In this document: positions 1-7,270 of the stretch, in pieces
Layout of the letters: each line of letters begins with the position of its first letter
Position numbering within the stretch: position 1 is the first letter of the stretch
Source: Tahibacter aquaticus
Lineage (GTDB): Bacteria; Pseudomonadota; Gammaproteobacteria; Xanthomonadales; Rhodanobacteraceae
Length of the DNA stretch: 64,000 nucleotides
Reading direction: 5' to 3'
Assembly: GCF_004363655.1 (NCBI RefSeq)
Contig: NZ_SNZH01000005.1
Span: 124,750 to 188,749 of the forward strand
Made by a program: the position numbers and the translations under genes
The notes under the pieces: model-generated
Told to the model about the DNA's origin: nothing
Database searches by the model: none
Seen by the model: the letters and a program-made list of their open reading frames with translations, nothing else

Positions 1-312
1 AGGACCGACGCCAACTGCACGCTGACCCTGGCCATGACGCCGACCGGCGGCCAGGACCTGGCGCTGGAACTGTTCCAGACCCAGTGTTCCAGCAGCCTGG
101 CCGACTGCGGCTGCGTCAGCGACGCAGGCGTGGCCAACAGCACGGAGACGATCTCGCTGACCGCCGTTGCCGGCACGCAGTACTTCGTCGTGGTCGACGG
201 CTATTCCGCTGCCGCCACACCGCCGGGCCCGTCGGGTCCGTTCAACCTGGCCATCTCCGGCACGGGTTGCAATCTGACGCCGGTGCAGTTGCAGAGCTTT
301 GGTATCGACTGA
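1..312 (+). CDS. 3' end of secreted PPC-like domain protein
   Basis: Partial gene: it is open from the first base and ends at TGA 310-312, so the start and most of the protein lie to the left. The visible 103 residues read as a beta-rich extracellular domain with spaced Cys (two CGC/C pairs) and the phrase GTQYFVVVDGY, typical of bacterial pre-peptidase C-terminal (PPC) domains of secreted proteins. It ends PVQLQSFGID. A rho-independent terminator follows at once. A nearly identical copy of this 3' end recurs at 1549-1917. The overall function cannot be told from this fragment. Confidence 0.75.
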   Translation, partial: RTDANCTLTLAMTPTGGQDLALELFQTQCSSSLADCGCVSDAGVANSTETISLTAVAGTQYFVVVDGYSAAATPPGPSGPFNLAISGTGCNLTPVQLQSFGID

Positions 313-338
313 TTGCTGCTTTGTTATTCGCTTTATGC

Positions 339-366
339 AAAAGCCCGGCCTCGTGCCGGGCTTTTT
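339..366 (+). terminator. Rho-independent terminator
   Basis: A 7-bp GC stem (GCCCGGC, 343-349, and GCCGGGC, 355-361) with loop CTCGT is followed by TTTTT and preceded by AAAA. It lies 27 bases after the PPC-like stop codon and faces the SEL1-like gene on the other strand, so it may act in both directions. Confidence 0.85.
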
Positions 367-508
367 CTTGGCCGGATGATCACTAGCCGGCAAGCGCGTT
401 ACAACGTGCGCAGTCGACAACGAGAGTTGCCCAATTGCAGTGCGGACGCTACATCGACCTGAACCGGGTTGGCGCATGAATCGATGCTGGCGCCACAGAG
501 ATTCATTC

Positions 509-1186
509 CTAGCGGTTACGTCTATCCGAGCAATCCAACTGCCTGTCGATCACGATAGACGCCCGCTTCTCTGCAAGCTCAAGCATCCCATCGGTCATCA
601 GTTGGCTGTACTCATTCAGCCACCTCGGGAAAGTGGGGTGAACATCCGGCCCCTGGTTGCGCGAGAGGCTCACCTTGGTCCAGGCATAAGCTTCCATGAG
701 GGCAATCGGCGACTTAGTGCGGAGGGCTTCGTCCCGATAATCCAGCTTAGCCGCCCCACGGCATCCTTTTAGCGACGACGAGAGGAAGGCCAGCGCGACC
801 AGTCGCTCCCGCTCGGTCTTGGCCTCTTTCAGCAAAATCTTCCCTGCTTCACGCTCTGCATCGTCAATACCCAATGCCGAGGCGGCGAGAAAGTAGTCCA
901 GCGCTCGCGGGTCACCACGCAATTGGTAGGAGAGGCCAGCGTTGTACAGATAGGCGCCGCCGCCGCGATAAATCGCGCAGGCCATGTAGAGATCGCCAAG
1001 TTCCTTCTTGCCTTCGTTCAGCAGCAGACCAGCTTTCTCATACGCCGCCTGCGGATCAACTGCATCCACTACACGAGCGTCGTTGCACGCATTTTTGTTG
1101 AACAATTCTTCGACTTCACTGGCACCCAGTAACGGGGGCGAGAAGACCATAAAAATAAATATTATAATCAAAAGGCACTTTTTCAT
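509..1186 (-). CDS. SEL1/TPR-like exported protein, copy 1
   Basis: A 225-residue protein. Residues 1-22 form a signal peptide (two Lys, then a long Ile/Phe/Val stretch ending LLGAS). The rest is alpha-helical, with tetratricopeptide/SEL1-like phrases such as LYNAGLSYQLRGDPRALDYF and paired Cys in the N- and C-terminal parts, which suggests a periplasmic solenoid. It begins with ATG at 1186 behind a GGGGGG-rich ribosome site. From about residue 50 onward it is almost identical to the protein at 2114-2791, while the N-terminus is clearly diverged. The tail of a broken conserved gene lies just upstream. Function is unknown; an immunity-type or binding role is conceivable but unproven. Confidence 0.75.
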   Translation of the reverse strand: MKKCLLIIIFIFMVFSPPLLGASEVEELFNKNACNDARVVDAVDPQAAYEKAGLLLNEGKKELGDLYMACAIYRGGGAYLYNAGLSYQLRGDPRALDYFLAASALGIDDAEREAGKILLKEAKTERERLVALAFLSSSLKGCRGAAKLDYRDEALRTKSPIALMEAYAWTKVSLSRNQGPDVHPTFPRWLNEYSQLMTDGMLELAEKRASIVIDRQLDCSDRRNR

Positions 1187-1207
1187 ATTTCCCCCCTGAC
1201 TAACCGG

Positions 1208-1356
1208 CTAGTTCCCGCCGACAGTGGACCAGAATACTCGACTCTCGAGCCCGTTGGACTTCTTATCAAAGTTAAATCTCGGGAAATAAATCCATGCAGC
1301 CTTTCCCTGCGTGGCTACGCCGAACGCTGTTAGTCCCGTTGGACGAGTAATCGGAA
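1208..1356 (-). pseudogene. 3' remnant of conserved unknown protein, copy 1
   Basis: A minus-strand frame without its own start reads PTGLTAFGVATQGKAAW, then WIYFPRFNFDKKSNG, and ends VFWSTVGGN with TAG at 1208-1210. The same segment (PTGLTAFGLATQGKSSW, then WIYFP) recurs upstream of the second SEL1-like gene at 2817-3140, so the reading frame is real. Here it is joined to an unrelated upstream frame, so only about 50 codons of the original gene remain. It sits directly upstream of the SEL1-like gene on the same strand. I do not recognise the family. Confidence 0.5.
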
Positions 1357-1548
1357 CTGTTCGGTACGCATGCCCAGGCGCTTGCGCTGGTCGGCGTTGG
1401 GTTCTTCGGCGGCGTCGTAAGGCCCTTGGATCTCCGCGACCAGCAGCAGACGCGTCGGGTCGTACTCAACGCTCGCGCGGCACCTCACCGTGCCGGCTCC
1501 GGAGCGGATGCTGTCGACGGTAGCGATCGACAACCGTCCGAGTCGCTG
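1330..1548 (-). pseudogene. Internal fragment of unidentified gene
   Basis: A minus-strand frame ending at TAA 1330-1332 has native GC-rich codon use and plausible protein phrases (SVEYDPTRLLLVAEIQG, DQRKRLGMRTEQF). It has no start of its own: upstream it runs into the antisense of the duplicated PPC-like segment. It overlaps the neighbouring remnant at its 3' end in a different frame, marking a recombination junction near 1345-1360. I do not recognise the family. Confidence 0.3.
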
Positions 1549-1917
1549 TCGTTCGGTGCCATCTGTACCGGCACCGGCATGGGCCCCGACCAGGCCTTCT
1601 CGATCAAGACCGACGCCAACTGCACGCTGACCCTGGCCATGACGCCGACCGGCGGCCAGGACCTGGCGCTGGAACTGTTCCAGACCCAGTGTTCCAGCAG
1701 CCTGGCCGACTGCGGCTGCGTCAGCGACGCAGGCGTGGCCAACAGCACCGAGACGATCTCGCTGACGGCCGTTGCCGGCACGCAGTACTTCGTCGTGGTC
1801 GACGGCTATTCCGCTGCCGCCACACCGCCGGGCCCGTCGGGTCCGTTCAACCTGGCCATCTCCGGCACGGGTTGTAATCTGACGCCGGTGCAGTTGCAGA
1901 GCTTTGGTATCGACTGA
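1549..1917 (+). pseudogene. Duplicated 3' fragment of PPC-like secreted protein
   Basis: From 1606 this repeats bases 1-312 with a handful of substitutions and includes the same stop and terminator. The homologous frame (CTGTGMGPDQAFSI) reaches back to about 1549-1565, where it meets sequence that looks like the antisense of another gene. No signal peptide or ribosome site precedes it, so this copy is most likely a non-functional 3' fragment created by the duplication. Confidence 0.6.
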
Positions 1918-1943
1918 TTGCTGCTCTGTTATTCGCTTTATGC

Positions 1944-1971
1944 AAAAGCCCGGCCTCGTGCCGGGCTTTTT
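1944..1971 (+). terminator. Rho-independent terminator, duplicated copy
   Basis: Identical to the hairpin at 339-366: stem GCCCGGC/GCCGGGC, loop CTCGT, then TTTTT. It was carried along in the duplication. Confidence 0.85.
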
Positions 1972-2113
1972 CTTGGCCGGATGATCACTAGCCGGCAAGC
2001 GCGATACAACGTGCGCAGTCGACAACGAGAGTTGCCCAATTGCAGTGCGGACGCTACATCGACCTGAACCGGGTTGGCGCATGAATCGATGCTGGCGCCA
2101 CAGAGATTCATTC

Positions 2114-2791
2114 CTAGCGGTTACGTCTATCCGAGCAATCCAGCTGCCTGTCGATCACGATAGACGCCCGCTTCTCTGCAAGCTCAAGCATCCCATCGGT
2201 CATCAGTTGGCTGTACTCATTCAGCCACCTCGGGAAAGTGGGGTGAACATCCGGCCCCTGGTTGCGCGAGAGGCTCACCTTGGTCCAGGCATAAGCTTCC
2301 ATGAGGGCAATCGGCGACTTAGTGCGGAGGGCTTCGTCCCGATAATCCAGCTTAGCCGCCCCACGGCATCCTTTAAGCGACGACGAAAGGAAGGCCAGCG
2401 CGATCATTCGCTCCCGCTCGGTCTTGGCCTCTTTCAGCAAAATCTTCCCTGCTTCACGCTCTGCATTGTCAATCCCCAATGCCGAGGCGGCGAGAAAGTA
2501 GTCCAGCGCTCGCGGGTCACCCCGCAATTGGTAGGAGAGGCCAGCGTTGTACAGATAGGCGCCGCCGCCGCGGTAAATCGCGCAGGCCATGTAGAGATCG
2601 CCAAGCTCCTTCTTACCTTCGTTCAGCAGCAGACCAGCTTTCTCATAGGTCGCCTGCGGATCAGCCGCGTAGACTACGCGTGCATCATTGCAAGCGTTGT
2701 TCTCAAACAGTGCTTCGACTCCACTGGCGCCAGATATTGGAGGTGAGAATGCGGCGAGCGAGAATATTGCCAATAGAAGGTATTTGTTCAT
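2114..2791 (-). CDS. SEL1/TPR-like exported protein, copy 2
   Basis: A 225-residue paralogue of the 509-1186 protein. The ATG at 2791 is chosen because GGGAGGAGG precedes it and a signal peptide follows (MNKYLLLAIFSLAAFSPPIS); the frame stays open further upstream only because it runs into a gene remnant. From about residue 50 to the end it is nearly identical to copy 1, whereas the first 50 residues match at only about two-thirds of positions, so the 3' halves have been homogenised. It is probably a periplasmic helical-repeat protein of unknown role. Confidence 0.75.
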   Translation of the reverse strand: MNKYLLLAIFSLAAFSPPISGASGVEALFENNACNDARVVYAADPQATYEKAGLLLNEGKKELGDLYMACAIYRGGGAYLYNAGLSYQLRGDPRALDYFLAASALGIDNAEREAGKILLKEAKTERERMIALAFLSSSLKGCRGAAKLDYRDEALRTKSPIALMEAYAWTKVSLSRNQGPDVHPTFPRWLNEYSQLMTDGMLELAEKRASIVIDRQLDCSDRRNR

Positions 2792-2816
2792 GCCTCCTCC
2801 CAGAGAACCAACTTTT

Positions 2817-3140
2817 TTAGTTCCCACCCACTGTGGACCACAACACGCGGCTGTCAAGACCGTTGAATTTCTATCAAAATCGAAGCTCGGGAAGTATATC
2901 CACGAAGATTTTCCTTGCGTGGCAAGCCCGAATGCGGTCAATCCCGTTGGTCCAGTAAAAGGAATTGTGAAGCCACACGCAGGCAACTCTTTGTATAGCT
3001 GCTTGATGAACCTCGACGTACCTGCTCCGCACCCAAGAATGAGTACTTATTCGTCATTCTGCAAGTTGTTGGAAATAGGGCTCTATATCCGAAATTCGGG
3101 TAAGGGTGATAACTCGTTCGCGGAACAGTTGAAAGAGGCG
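2817..3140 (-). pseudogene. Remnant of conserved unknown protein, copy 2
   Basis: Three frames on the minus strand join into one protein if one frameshift and one stop are repaired near 3050 and one base is restored near 2875. The order is LFRERVITLTRISDIEPYF, then VLILGCGAGTSRFIKQLYKE, then PTGLTAFGLATQGKSSW and WIYFPSFDFDR, and a tail ending VLWSTVGGN at TAA 2817-2819. The last two parts match the remnant at 1208-1356. It sits immediately upstream of, and in the same direction as, the SEL1-like gene at 2114-2791. Base composition is more AT-rich than the bulk of the window. I do not recognise the family. Confidence 0.45.
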
Positions 3141-3280
3141 TTAGCGGTGACAATCCCGTACTCGCCACGGAAGATCTAGCAACGCTTTCGACCGATGGAA
3201 TAGGCGAAACCGTTATCGATCAAAATGGTGACTGGATGGCCAATGCTGGCGAACCTTCGGGTAGTTGGAGGGAATTCTGA
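3113..3280 (+). pseudogene. C-terminal fragment of an unidentified protein
   Basis: The frame is open from the stop at 3110-3112 to TGA 3278-3280 with no convincing start codon. It reads as a protein tail (DNPVLATEDLATLSTDG, then GDWMANAGEPSGSWREF). Its TGA overlaps the ATG of the next gene (TGATG), which argues that it was once translated and coupled to it. Its first 28 bases overlap the antisense remnant, so a recombination junction is likely here. I do not recognise the family. Confidence 0.35.
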
Positions 3281-3999
3281 TGCTGACCGCTGTTTTTGAG
3301 TTGCTAATTCTGGCGAGTACCGCCGCTTGTCCAGTGCCGATGCCTCGCTGTGAAGATCCCCGTCCTGTCGGCAGTCGCGATCCCCAAATGCTCTATCCAT
3401 GCTTGGTTGACGGGACTGTTCGTAGGCAGTACGAAGAAAAGGCTCGTGCCGGAGTGGGGCAGCATGATGTGCGTTTGTGGAAATATTATTTGGAAGATCA
3501 GAAGAACGAGGGAGAGGCAATGCAGTGGCTGAATATGGCGGCCACTCGCGACCATCCGGACTCTCAGTATACTTTCGGCGCGATCTTGTTTCGGAGGGCT
3601 GGCGATTCCGGTTCATGCGACGAGGCTCTGGCATGGATGACAAGAGCTGCCGAGGCAAGTGGGGAGTTCGCGGGATTTCTAGGTAACTTTTATCGAGATA
3701 CCCTGAAAAATCGAACGGATGCCCTACGCTGGTTTCAGCGTGGCGCACAGTTGGGAAGTGAAGCCGCGTTGGAACATGCGATTGCGTTGATGGTAAAGAT
3801 GGACGACATGCAGCAAGCATGCGCATGGTATCGAGCCGCCCGTCAGGCAAATCTCATGGAAGAGGAAGACAAGCGGCTGGAGGGGCACTGTTCCGTGAAG
3901 TCCGCAATCGATGCCACCCTGTTGAAGTCTCTAGAGAAGGGCGCTCATCTACGTGATGAGGCCCGTGACCTGGTAGCAAGCTGTTTTCCCTCTGGTTGA
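3280..3999 (+). CDS. SEL1-repeat protein
   Basis: A 239-residue protein. ATG 3280 is preferred over TTG 3265 because GGAGGGA lies 7 bases before it and a hydrophobic leader follows (MLTAVFELLILASTAACP), possibly a lipoprotein signal with Cys at residue 17. Residues 70-180 hold at least three SEL1/TPR-type helical repeats (EAMQWLNMAATRDHPDSQY, EALAWMTRAAE, DALRWFQRGAQLGSEAAL). SEL1 proteins are binding scaffolds, often for exported or immunity functions. GC content and codon use are clearly lower than in genes after 4.4 kb, which suggests horizontal acquisition. Its start overlaps the stop of an upstream gene fragment. Confidence 0.75.
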   Translation: MLTAVFELLILASTAACPVPMPRCEDPRPVGSRDPQMLYPCLVDGTVRRQYEEKARAGVGQHDVRLWKYYLEDQKNEGEAMQWLNMAATRDHPDSQYTFGAILFRRAGDSGSCDEALAWMTRAAEASGEFAGFLGNFYRDTLKNRTDALRWFQRGAQLGSEAALEHAIALMVKMDDMQQACAWYRAARQANLMEEEDKRLEGHCSVKSAIDATLLKSLEKGAHLRDEARDLVASCFPSG

Positions 4000-4040
4000 G
4001 CGCATGGTTAGGCGGGCTCGCCACAGCTACTCGCCCGAAT

Positions 4041-4378
4041 GCCGCTCCGGAGCAGCAGAAATCGCTTCCGTTGGACAAAAAGTCGCAACGACCCGGTCGA
4101 ACGTCTTTCCGGGGTAGTAGAAACCGCTTCGGTTGAACAAAAAAGTCGTAACGACCCGGTCGAAAGTCCTTCCGGGGCAGTGGAAACCGCTTCCGTTGGA
4201 CAAAAAAGTCGCAACCACCCAGTCGAAAGTCCTTCCGGGGTAGTGGAAACCGCTTCGGTTGAACAAAAAAGTCGCAACCACCCGGTCGAAAGTCCTTCCG
4301 GGGCAGTGGAAACCGCTTCCGTTGGACAAAAAGGTCGCAACGACCCCGTCGAAAGTCCTTCCGACCCGGTCACGTGCG
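4041..4378. repeat. 63-bp tandem repeat, about five units
   Basis: Full units begin at 4081, 4144, 4207 and 4270, with partial units at both ends. Each contains AGTCG-AACGACCCGGTCGAA and ends with a run of A. Two sub-types alternate strictly: one with CGCTTCCGTTGGAC and one with CGCTTCGGTTGAAC. The second type can form a 5-bp hairpin (AACCG/CGGTT). The unit is 21 codons long, so all frames stay open, but no start or ribosome site supports a gene. It lies between the converging ends of the genes at 3999 and 4395. Confidence 0.85.
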
Positions 4379-4394
4379 GCGCGGTACGGAAAAT

Positions 4395-6500
4395 TCAGTG
4401 CGCCGGCACCGTGGCGTGCAACACCGCCGCCAATTCCGCATCCGCATCTACCGCCTGCTGCAAGGCCGGCTTGGCGGCCAGTGCCTGGCGCAGGTGCTCG
4501 CCGGCGCGCGGCTTGTCCTGCGCCAGCCAGGCCAGGGCCAGCGACAGGTGCGCTTCCGCATACGCTTCCTGCCCGGGCTTGGCCCGCGCCAGCCAGTCTT
4601 CCGCGGCAGCGCGGTCGCCGCTGTCGGCCAGTTGCACGGCCAGCACAGCGGCTAGAACAAAAGTGTCTTTCTGCACCTGTTCGAGTTGTTTCAATGTGGC
4701 AATGGCCGCCGCGGTGCGGCCGTTGCGCAGCTGCGCCCGGGCCAGGTTCTCGCGCAGGTTGGCCGCCTCGGGCGCCAGTTCCACGGCCTGTTCGTAGGCG
4801 GCGATGGCTGCATCGGGTTTGCCGCCCAGCAGCAGGGACGAGCCCAGGTTGGACCAGGCCACCGAACGTCGCGGCTGGCGCCGGGTGACTTCGGCCCAGG
4901 CATCGGCTGCCGCGCTGTACTGGCCGGACCGCAGCAAGGCGTCGGCCAGCTGGTAGCGCGTTTCCGGGTTGTCCGGGTCGAGGTCGCTGGCGCGCTGCAG
5001 TTCGGCAATGCCTTCTGCCGCCCGGCGCAGGCCGAACAGCAGCGAGCCCAGGCGCAGCCGCGCCACGCGGTTGTCGGGGTGCTGCTGCAGGATGGCGCGC
5101 AGGCGCTGTTCGGCGTCGGCCCAGCGGCGTTCGTCCAGGGCCTCCTGGGCTTTCAGCACGTCGGTGTGTTCGGCCAGGCCGTCGCGCGGGTCGATGTCGT
5201 TGCGCCAACGGCTGGGCTGCAGCGGTGCGCCGGCACTGAGATAGCCCAGGCTGCGCAGGCGCGCGATGGCGGCGGCGGAAATCGCGTCGTTCGCAGCGGG
5301 CGGCGCCGGTTCGGGCACTTGCGCCAGCAGGCTTTCCAGGCGTGCGCCGGGGCCAGCTGCGGCCGCGTCGCTGCGCGGCGTGGCTTCCAGCGGCGTATCG
5401 CGCAGGTCGAACAGTTCGGCGCGCGCGCCCTGCACGCGCTTCCAGTCGCCTTCGCGCAGGGCGTGCAGCGGTGCCCAGCCGTAGGTGACGGCGCCGAAGT
5501 ACGACTCGCTATAGGCCGGCGGCGGTTGCGGCGCGTGGCCCTGGCGCAGGGCGGGCGCGAGATCGATGCCGTCGAGGTTGGCGGTTGGCGGCGCGCCGAC
5601 CAGGGAAAGCACGGTCGGCGCGATATCAACCGTGCGCACCGGCGTATCCAGGCGCTGCGGCGGCAGGCTGCCGGGGGCGTCGATCAGCAGCGGTACGCGC
5701 AAGGTGGACTGGAACAGCAGCAGGCCGTGGTCGTATTCGCCATGCTCGCCCAGGCCTTCGCCATGGTCGGAGGTGATCACGACGATGGTGTCCGGATGGC
5801 GCTGCCGTGCGGCGCGCACCAGTTCGCCCACCCAGTGGTCGGTATAGGCGACTTCGGCCAGGTATTCGCCGTGCGGCCCGTCCTGGGCGAAGGCGGCGGG
5901 CGCGCTGTAGGGCGTGTGCGGGTCGTACAGGTGTACCCAGACGAACCAGTTTGGCGCGGTGGTGGCCTGCAGCCAGTGCTGTGCGGCGCGCACGGTGTCT
6001 TCGGCACGGCGTTCCTGCAATGCGAACGGGTTGCCGCCGGGCGCCGCGGCGAACTGGTCGTCGTAGTGGTCGAAGCCCTGGTCGAAGCCGAATTGCCGGT
6101 GCAGCGGAAAACCACTGACGAACGCCGCGGTGCGGAAGCCCGCGGCGCGCAGCCAGCCGGCCAGGCCGGCCTGGCCCGGGGCGAGTACCTGGCCGTTGTC
6201 GCGGATGCCGTGGCGATAGGGAAACTGGCCGCCGAGGATGGAGGCATGGCTGGGACCGGTCAGCGGCACAGCCGTCACGGCCTGGCCGAACAGCACGCCT
6301 TGCGCGGCGAGGCGGTCGATTTCCGGCGTCGGCGCAGCGCCGCCCAGCGCGGACAAGGCGTCAGCGCGCAAGGTGTCGATGGTGATCAGCAGCACCGGTA
6401 CCGGCGCCGGTGCGCGGGTGAACCAGGCCCAGGCGCCCGCGCCCAGCAGGACAACGGCCAGGCCGGCAACAACGAGCGAACGGCGCGCCGCGGTCGTCAT
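4395..6500 (-). CDS. Membrane-anchored sulfatase-like hydrolase with C-terminal TPR
   Basis: A 701-residue protein. One N-terminal membrane segment (residues 9-30) is followed by an alkaline-phosphatase-superfamily sulfatase domain, residues about 38-400. Visible metal-site motifs are ITIDTLRAD, the nucleophile region PLTGPSHASI (Ser/Thr, without the sulfatase Cys-x-Pro-x-Arg) and SDHGEGLGEHGEYDHG. Residues about 440-690 are tetratricopeptide repeats (AEGIAELQRASDLDPDNPET and similar). The catalytic domain should face the periplasm. Lack of the formylglycine motif makes a phospho- or phosphonate-type hydrolase or transferase as likely as a sulfatase. ATG 6500 overlaps the stop of the upstream gene (ATGA). 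It is the last gene of a four-gene operon. Confidence 0.85.
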   Translation of the reverse strand: MTTAARRSLVVAGLAVVLLGAGAWAWFTRAPAPVPVLLITIDTLRADALSALGGAAPTPEIDRLAAQGVLFGQAVTAVPLTGPSHASILGGQFPYRHGIRDNGQVLAPGQAGLAGWLRAAGFRTAAFVSGFPLHRQFGFDQGFDHYDDQFAAAPGGNPFALQERRAEDTVRAAQHWLQATTAPNWFVWVHLYDPHTPYSAPAAFAQDGPHGEYLAEVAYTDHWVGELVRAARQRHPDTIVVITSDHGEGLGEHGEYDHGLLLFQSTLRVPLLIDAPGSLPPQRLDTPVRTVDIAPTVLSLVGAPPTANLDGIDLAPALRQGHAPQPPPAYSESYFGAVTYGWAPLHALREGDWKRVQGARAELFDLRDTPLEATPRSDAAAAGPGARLESLLAQVPEPAPPAANDAISAAAIARLRSLGYLSAGAPLQPSRWRNDIDPRDGLAEHTDVLKAQEALDERRWADAEQRLRAILQQHPDNRVARLRLGSLLFGLRRAAEGIAELQRASDLDPDNPETRYQLADALLRSGQYSAAADAWAEVTRRQPRRSVAWSNLGSSLLLGGKPDAAIAAYEQAVELAPEAANLRENLARAQLRNGRTAAAIATLKQLEQVQKDTFVLAAVLAVQLADSGDRAAAEDWLARAKPGQEAYAEAHLSLALAWLAQDKPRAGEHLRQALAAKPALQQAVDADAELAAVLHATVPAH

Positions 6501-7270
6501 TGCAGGCGCCAGCGCCACTTGCACAGCAGCGAGGCGGCCAGGGTCGCGGCAATGAACAAGGCTTCCCAGCCCGCCAGCCAGTTGGGCAGGTACGGCAGGA
6601 AACGCCGCGGCTGCTGGTCGACGTGCAGGGCGTCGAGCGGTCCGTCGGCCGGCAGCAAGGCACTGGCCTTGCCCAGCAGCCAGTCCCAGTGGCCCGGGCG
6701 CAGGCCCAGGCGTGGCGAGGTGGCGCCGATACGCGCCAGCTCGCGGCCGGAATCGTCGAGCAGGCGCAGGGTTTCGCCGGCCTGTGGCCAGGGCAGCCAG
6801 GCCACGCCGTCGGCATCCAGCGGCAGGTGGCCGGGCATCCAGCGCAGGCCCGGGGCGAGCGCGCCGGCCGGCTCTATCCAGACGCGCAGCGGCGTGTCGG
6901 GCACGGGCGGCACGGTATCGAAACGCTGCATCAGCCAGGTCCACATCAGAATCACCGGCAGGCCGGCCAGCAGCGACGGGCCCAGGCTCAGGCGCATCTG
7001 GCCCAGGGCCAGGCCGAGCTGGCGCCGCAGCAGCGGCCACAGGCCCGACGGCGGGCCGTCGTAGTCCATCAGCGCCGACTGCGCCGCCGCCAGTTCGCGG
7101 CGCAGGGCCAGCAGCCTGGCCTGCGGCGAGCAGCGCCGGTAGACCAGCATGCCGGCGACACCGGCCAGCAGGCCCCACAGCACGACGCGCAGGCCGTCGG
7201 GCACGGCATCGGGCATCACGCCGTCGATCACGCCGAACACCACGCCGGGCATCTCCAGCACGCCGATCAT
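6497..7270 (-). CDS. Integral membrane protein with central coiled coil
   Basis: A 257-residue protein between two alkaline-phosphatase-superfamily genes, overlapping both by four bases (ATGA). Hydrophobic segments lie near residues 28-45, 88-112 and 235-250. Between the first two is a charged helix (RLLALRRELAAAQSALMDY). This layout (N-terminal membrane helix, basic coiled coil, membrane helices) recalls the YidC/EMC3/TMCO1 superfamily. An extra exported domain of about 120 residues (WIEPAGALAPGLRWMPG onward) precedes the last helix. The superfamily resemblance is my inference from layout. It may assist or anchor the neighbouring enzymes. Confidence 0.65.
   Translation of the reverse strand: MIGVLEMPGVVFGVIDGVMPDAVPDGLRVVLWGLLAGVAGMLVYRRCSPQARLLALRRELAAAQSALMDYDGPPSGLWPLLRRQLGLALGQMRLSLGPSLLAGLPVILMWTWLMQRFDTVPPVPDTPLRVWIEPAGALAPGLRWMPGHLPLDADGVAWLPWPQAGETLRLLDDSGRELARIGATSPRLGLRPGHWDWLLGKASALLPADGPLDALHVDQQPRRFLPYLPNWLAGWEALFIAATLAASLLCKWRWRLQ

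Larger units (their letters stand above)
1..2791. repeat. Tandem duplication, offset 1605 bp
   Basis: Bases 3-1186 correspond to 1608-2791 without net length change. About the first 1040 bases are near-identical (scattered single substitutions, for example at 145, 157 and 270). Similarity then falls sharply in the 5' ends of the SEL1-like genes. The unit holds the PPC-like 3' end, the terminator and the SEL1-like gene. Confidence 0.9.

Noticed and set aside
1330-2082. 250-residue minus-strand frame covering the duplicated PPC-like fragment
   Set aside because: Most of it is the antisense of the plus-strand PPC-like and SEL1-like sequence; only its last part (1330-1548) looks like protein and is listed as a fragment.
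4039-4797. Plus-strand 252-residue repeat protein across the 63-bp repeats
   Set aside because: The frame stays open only because the unit is a multiple of three and the rest is antisense to the sulfatase-TPR gene; no ribosome site or signal peptide.
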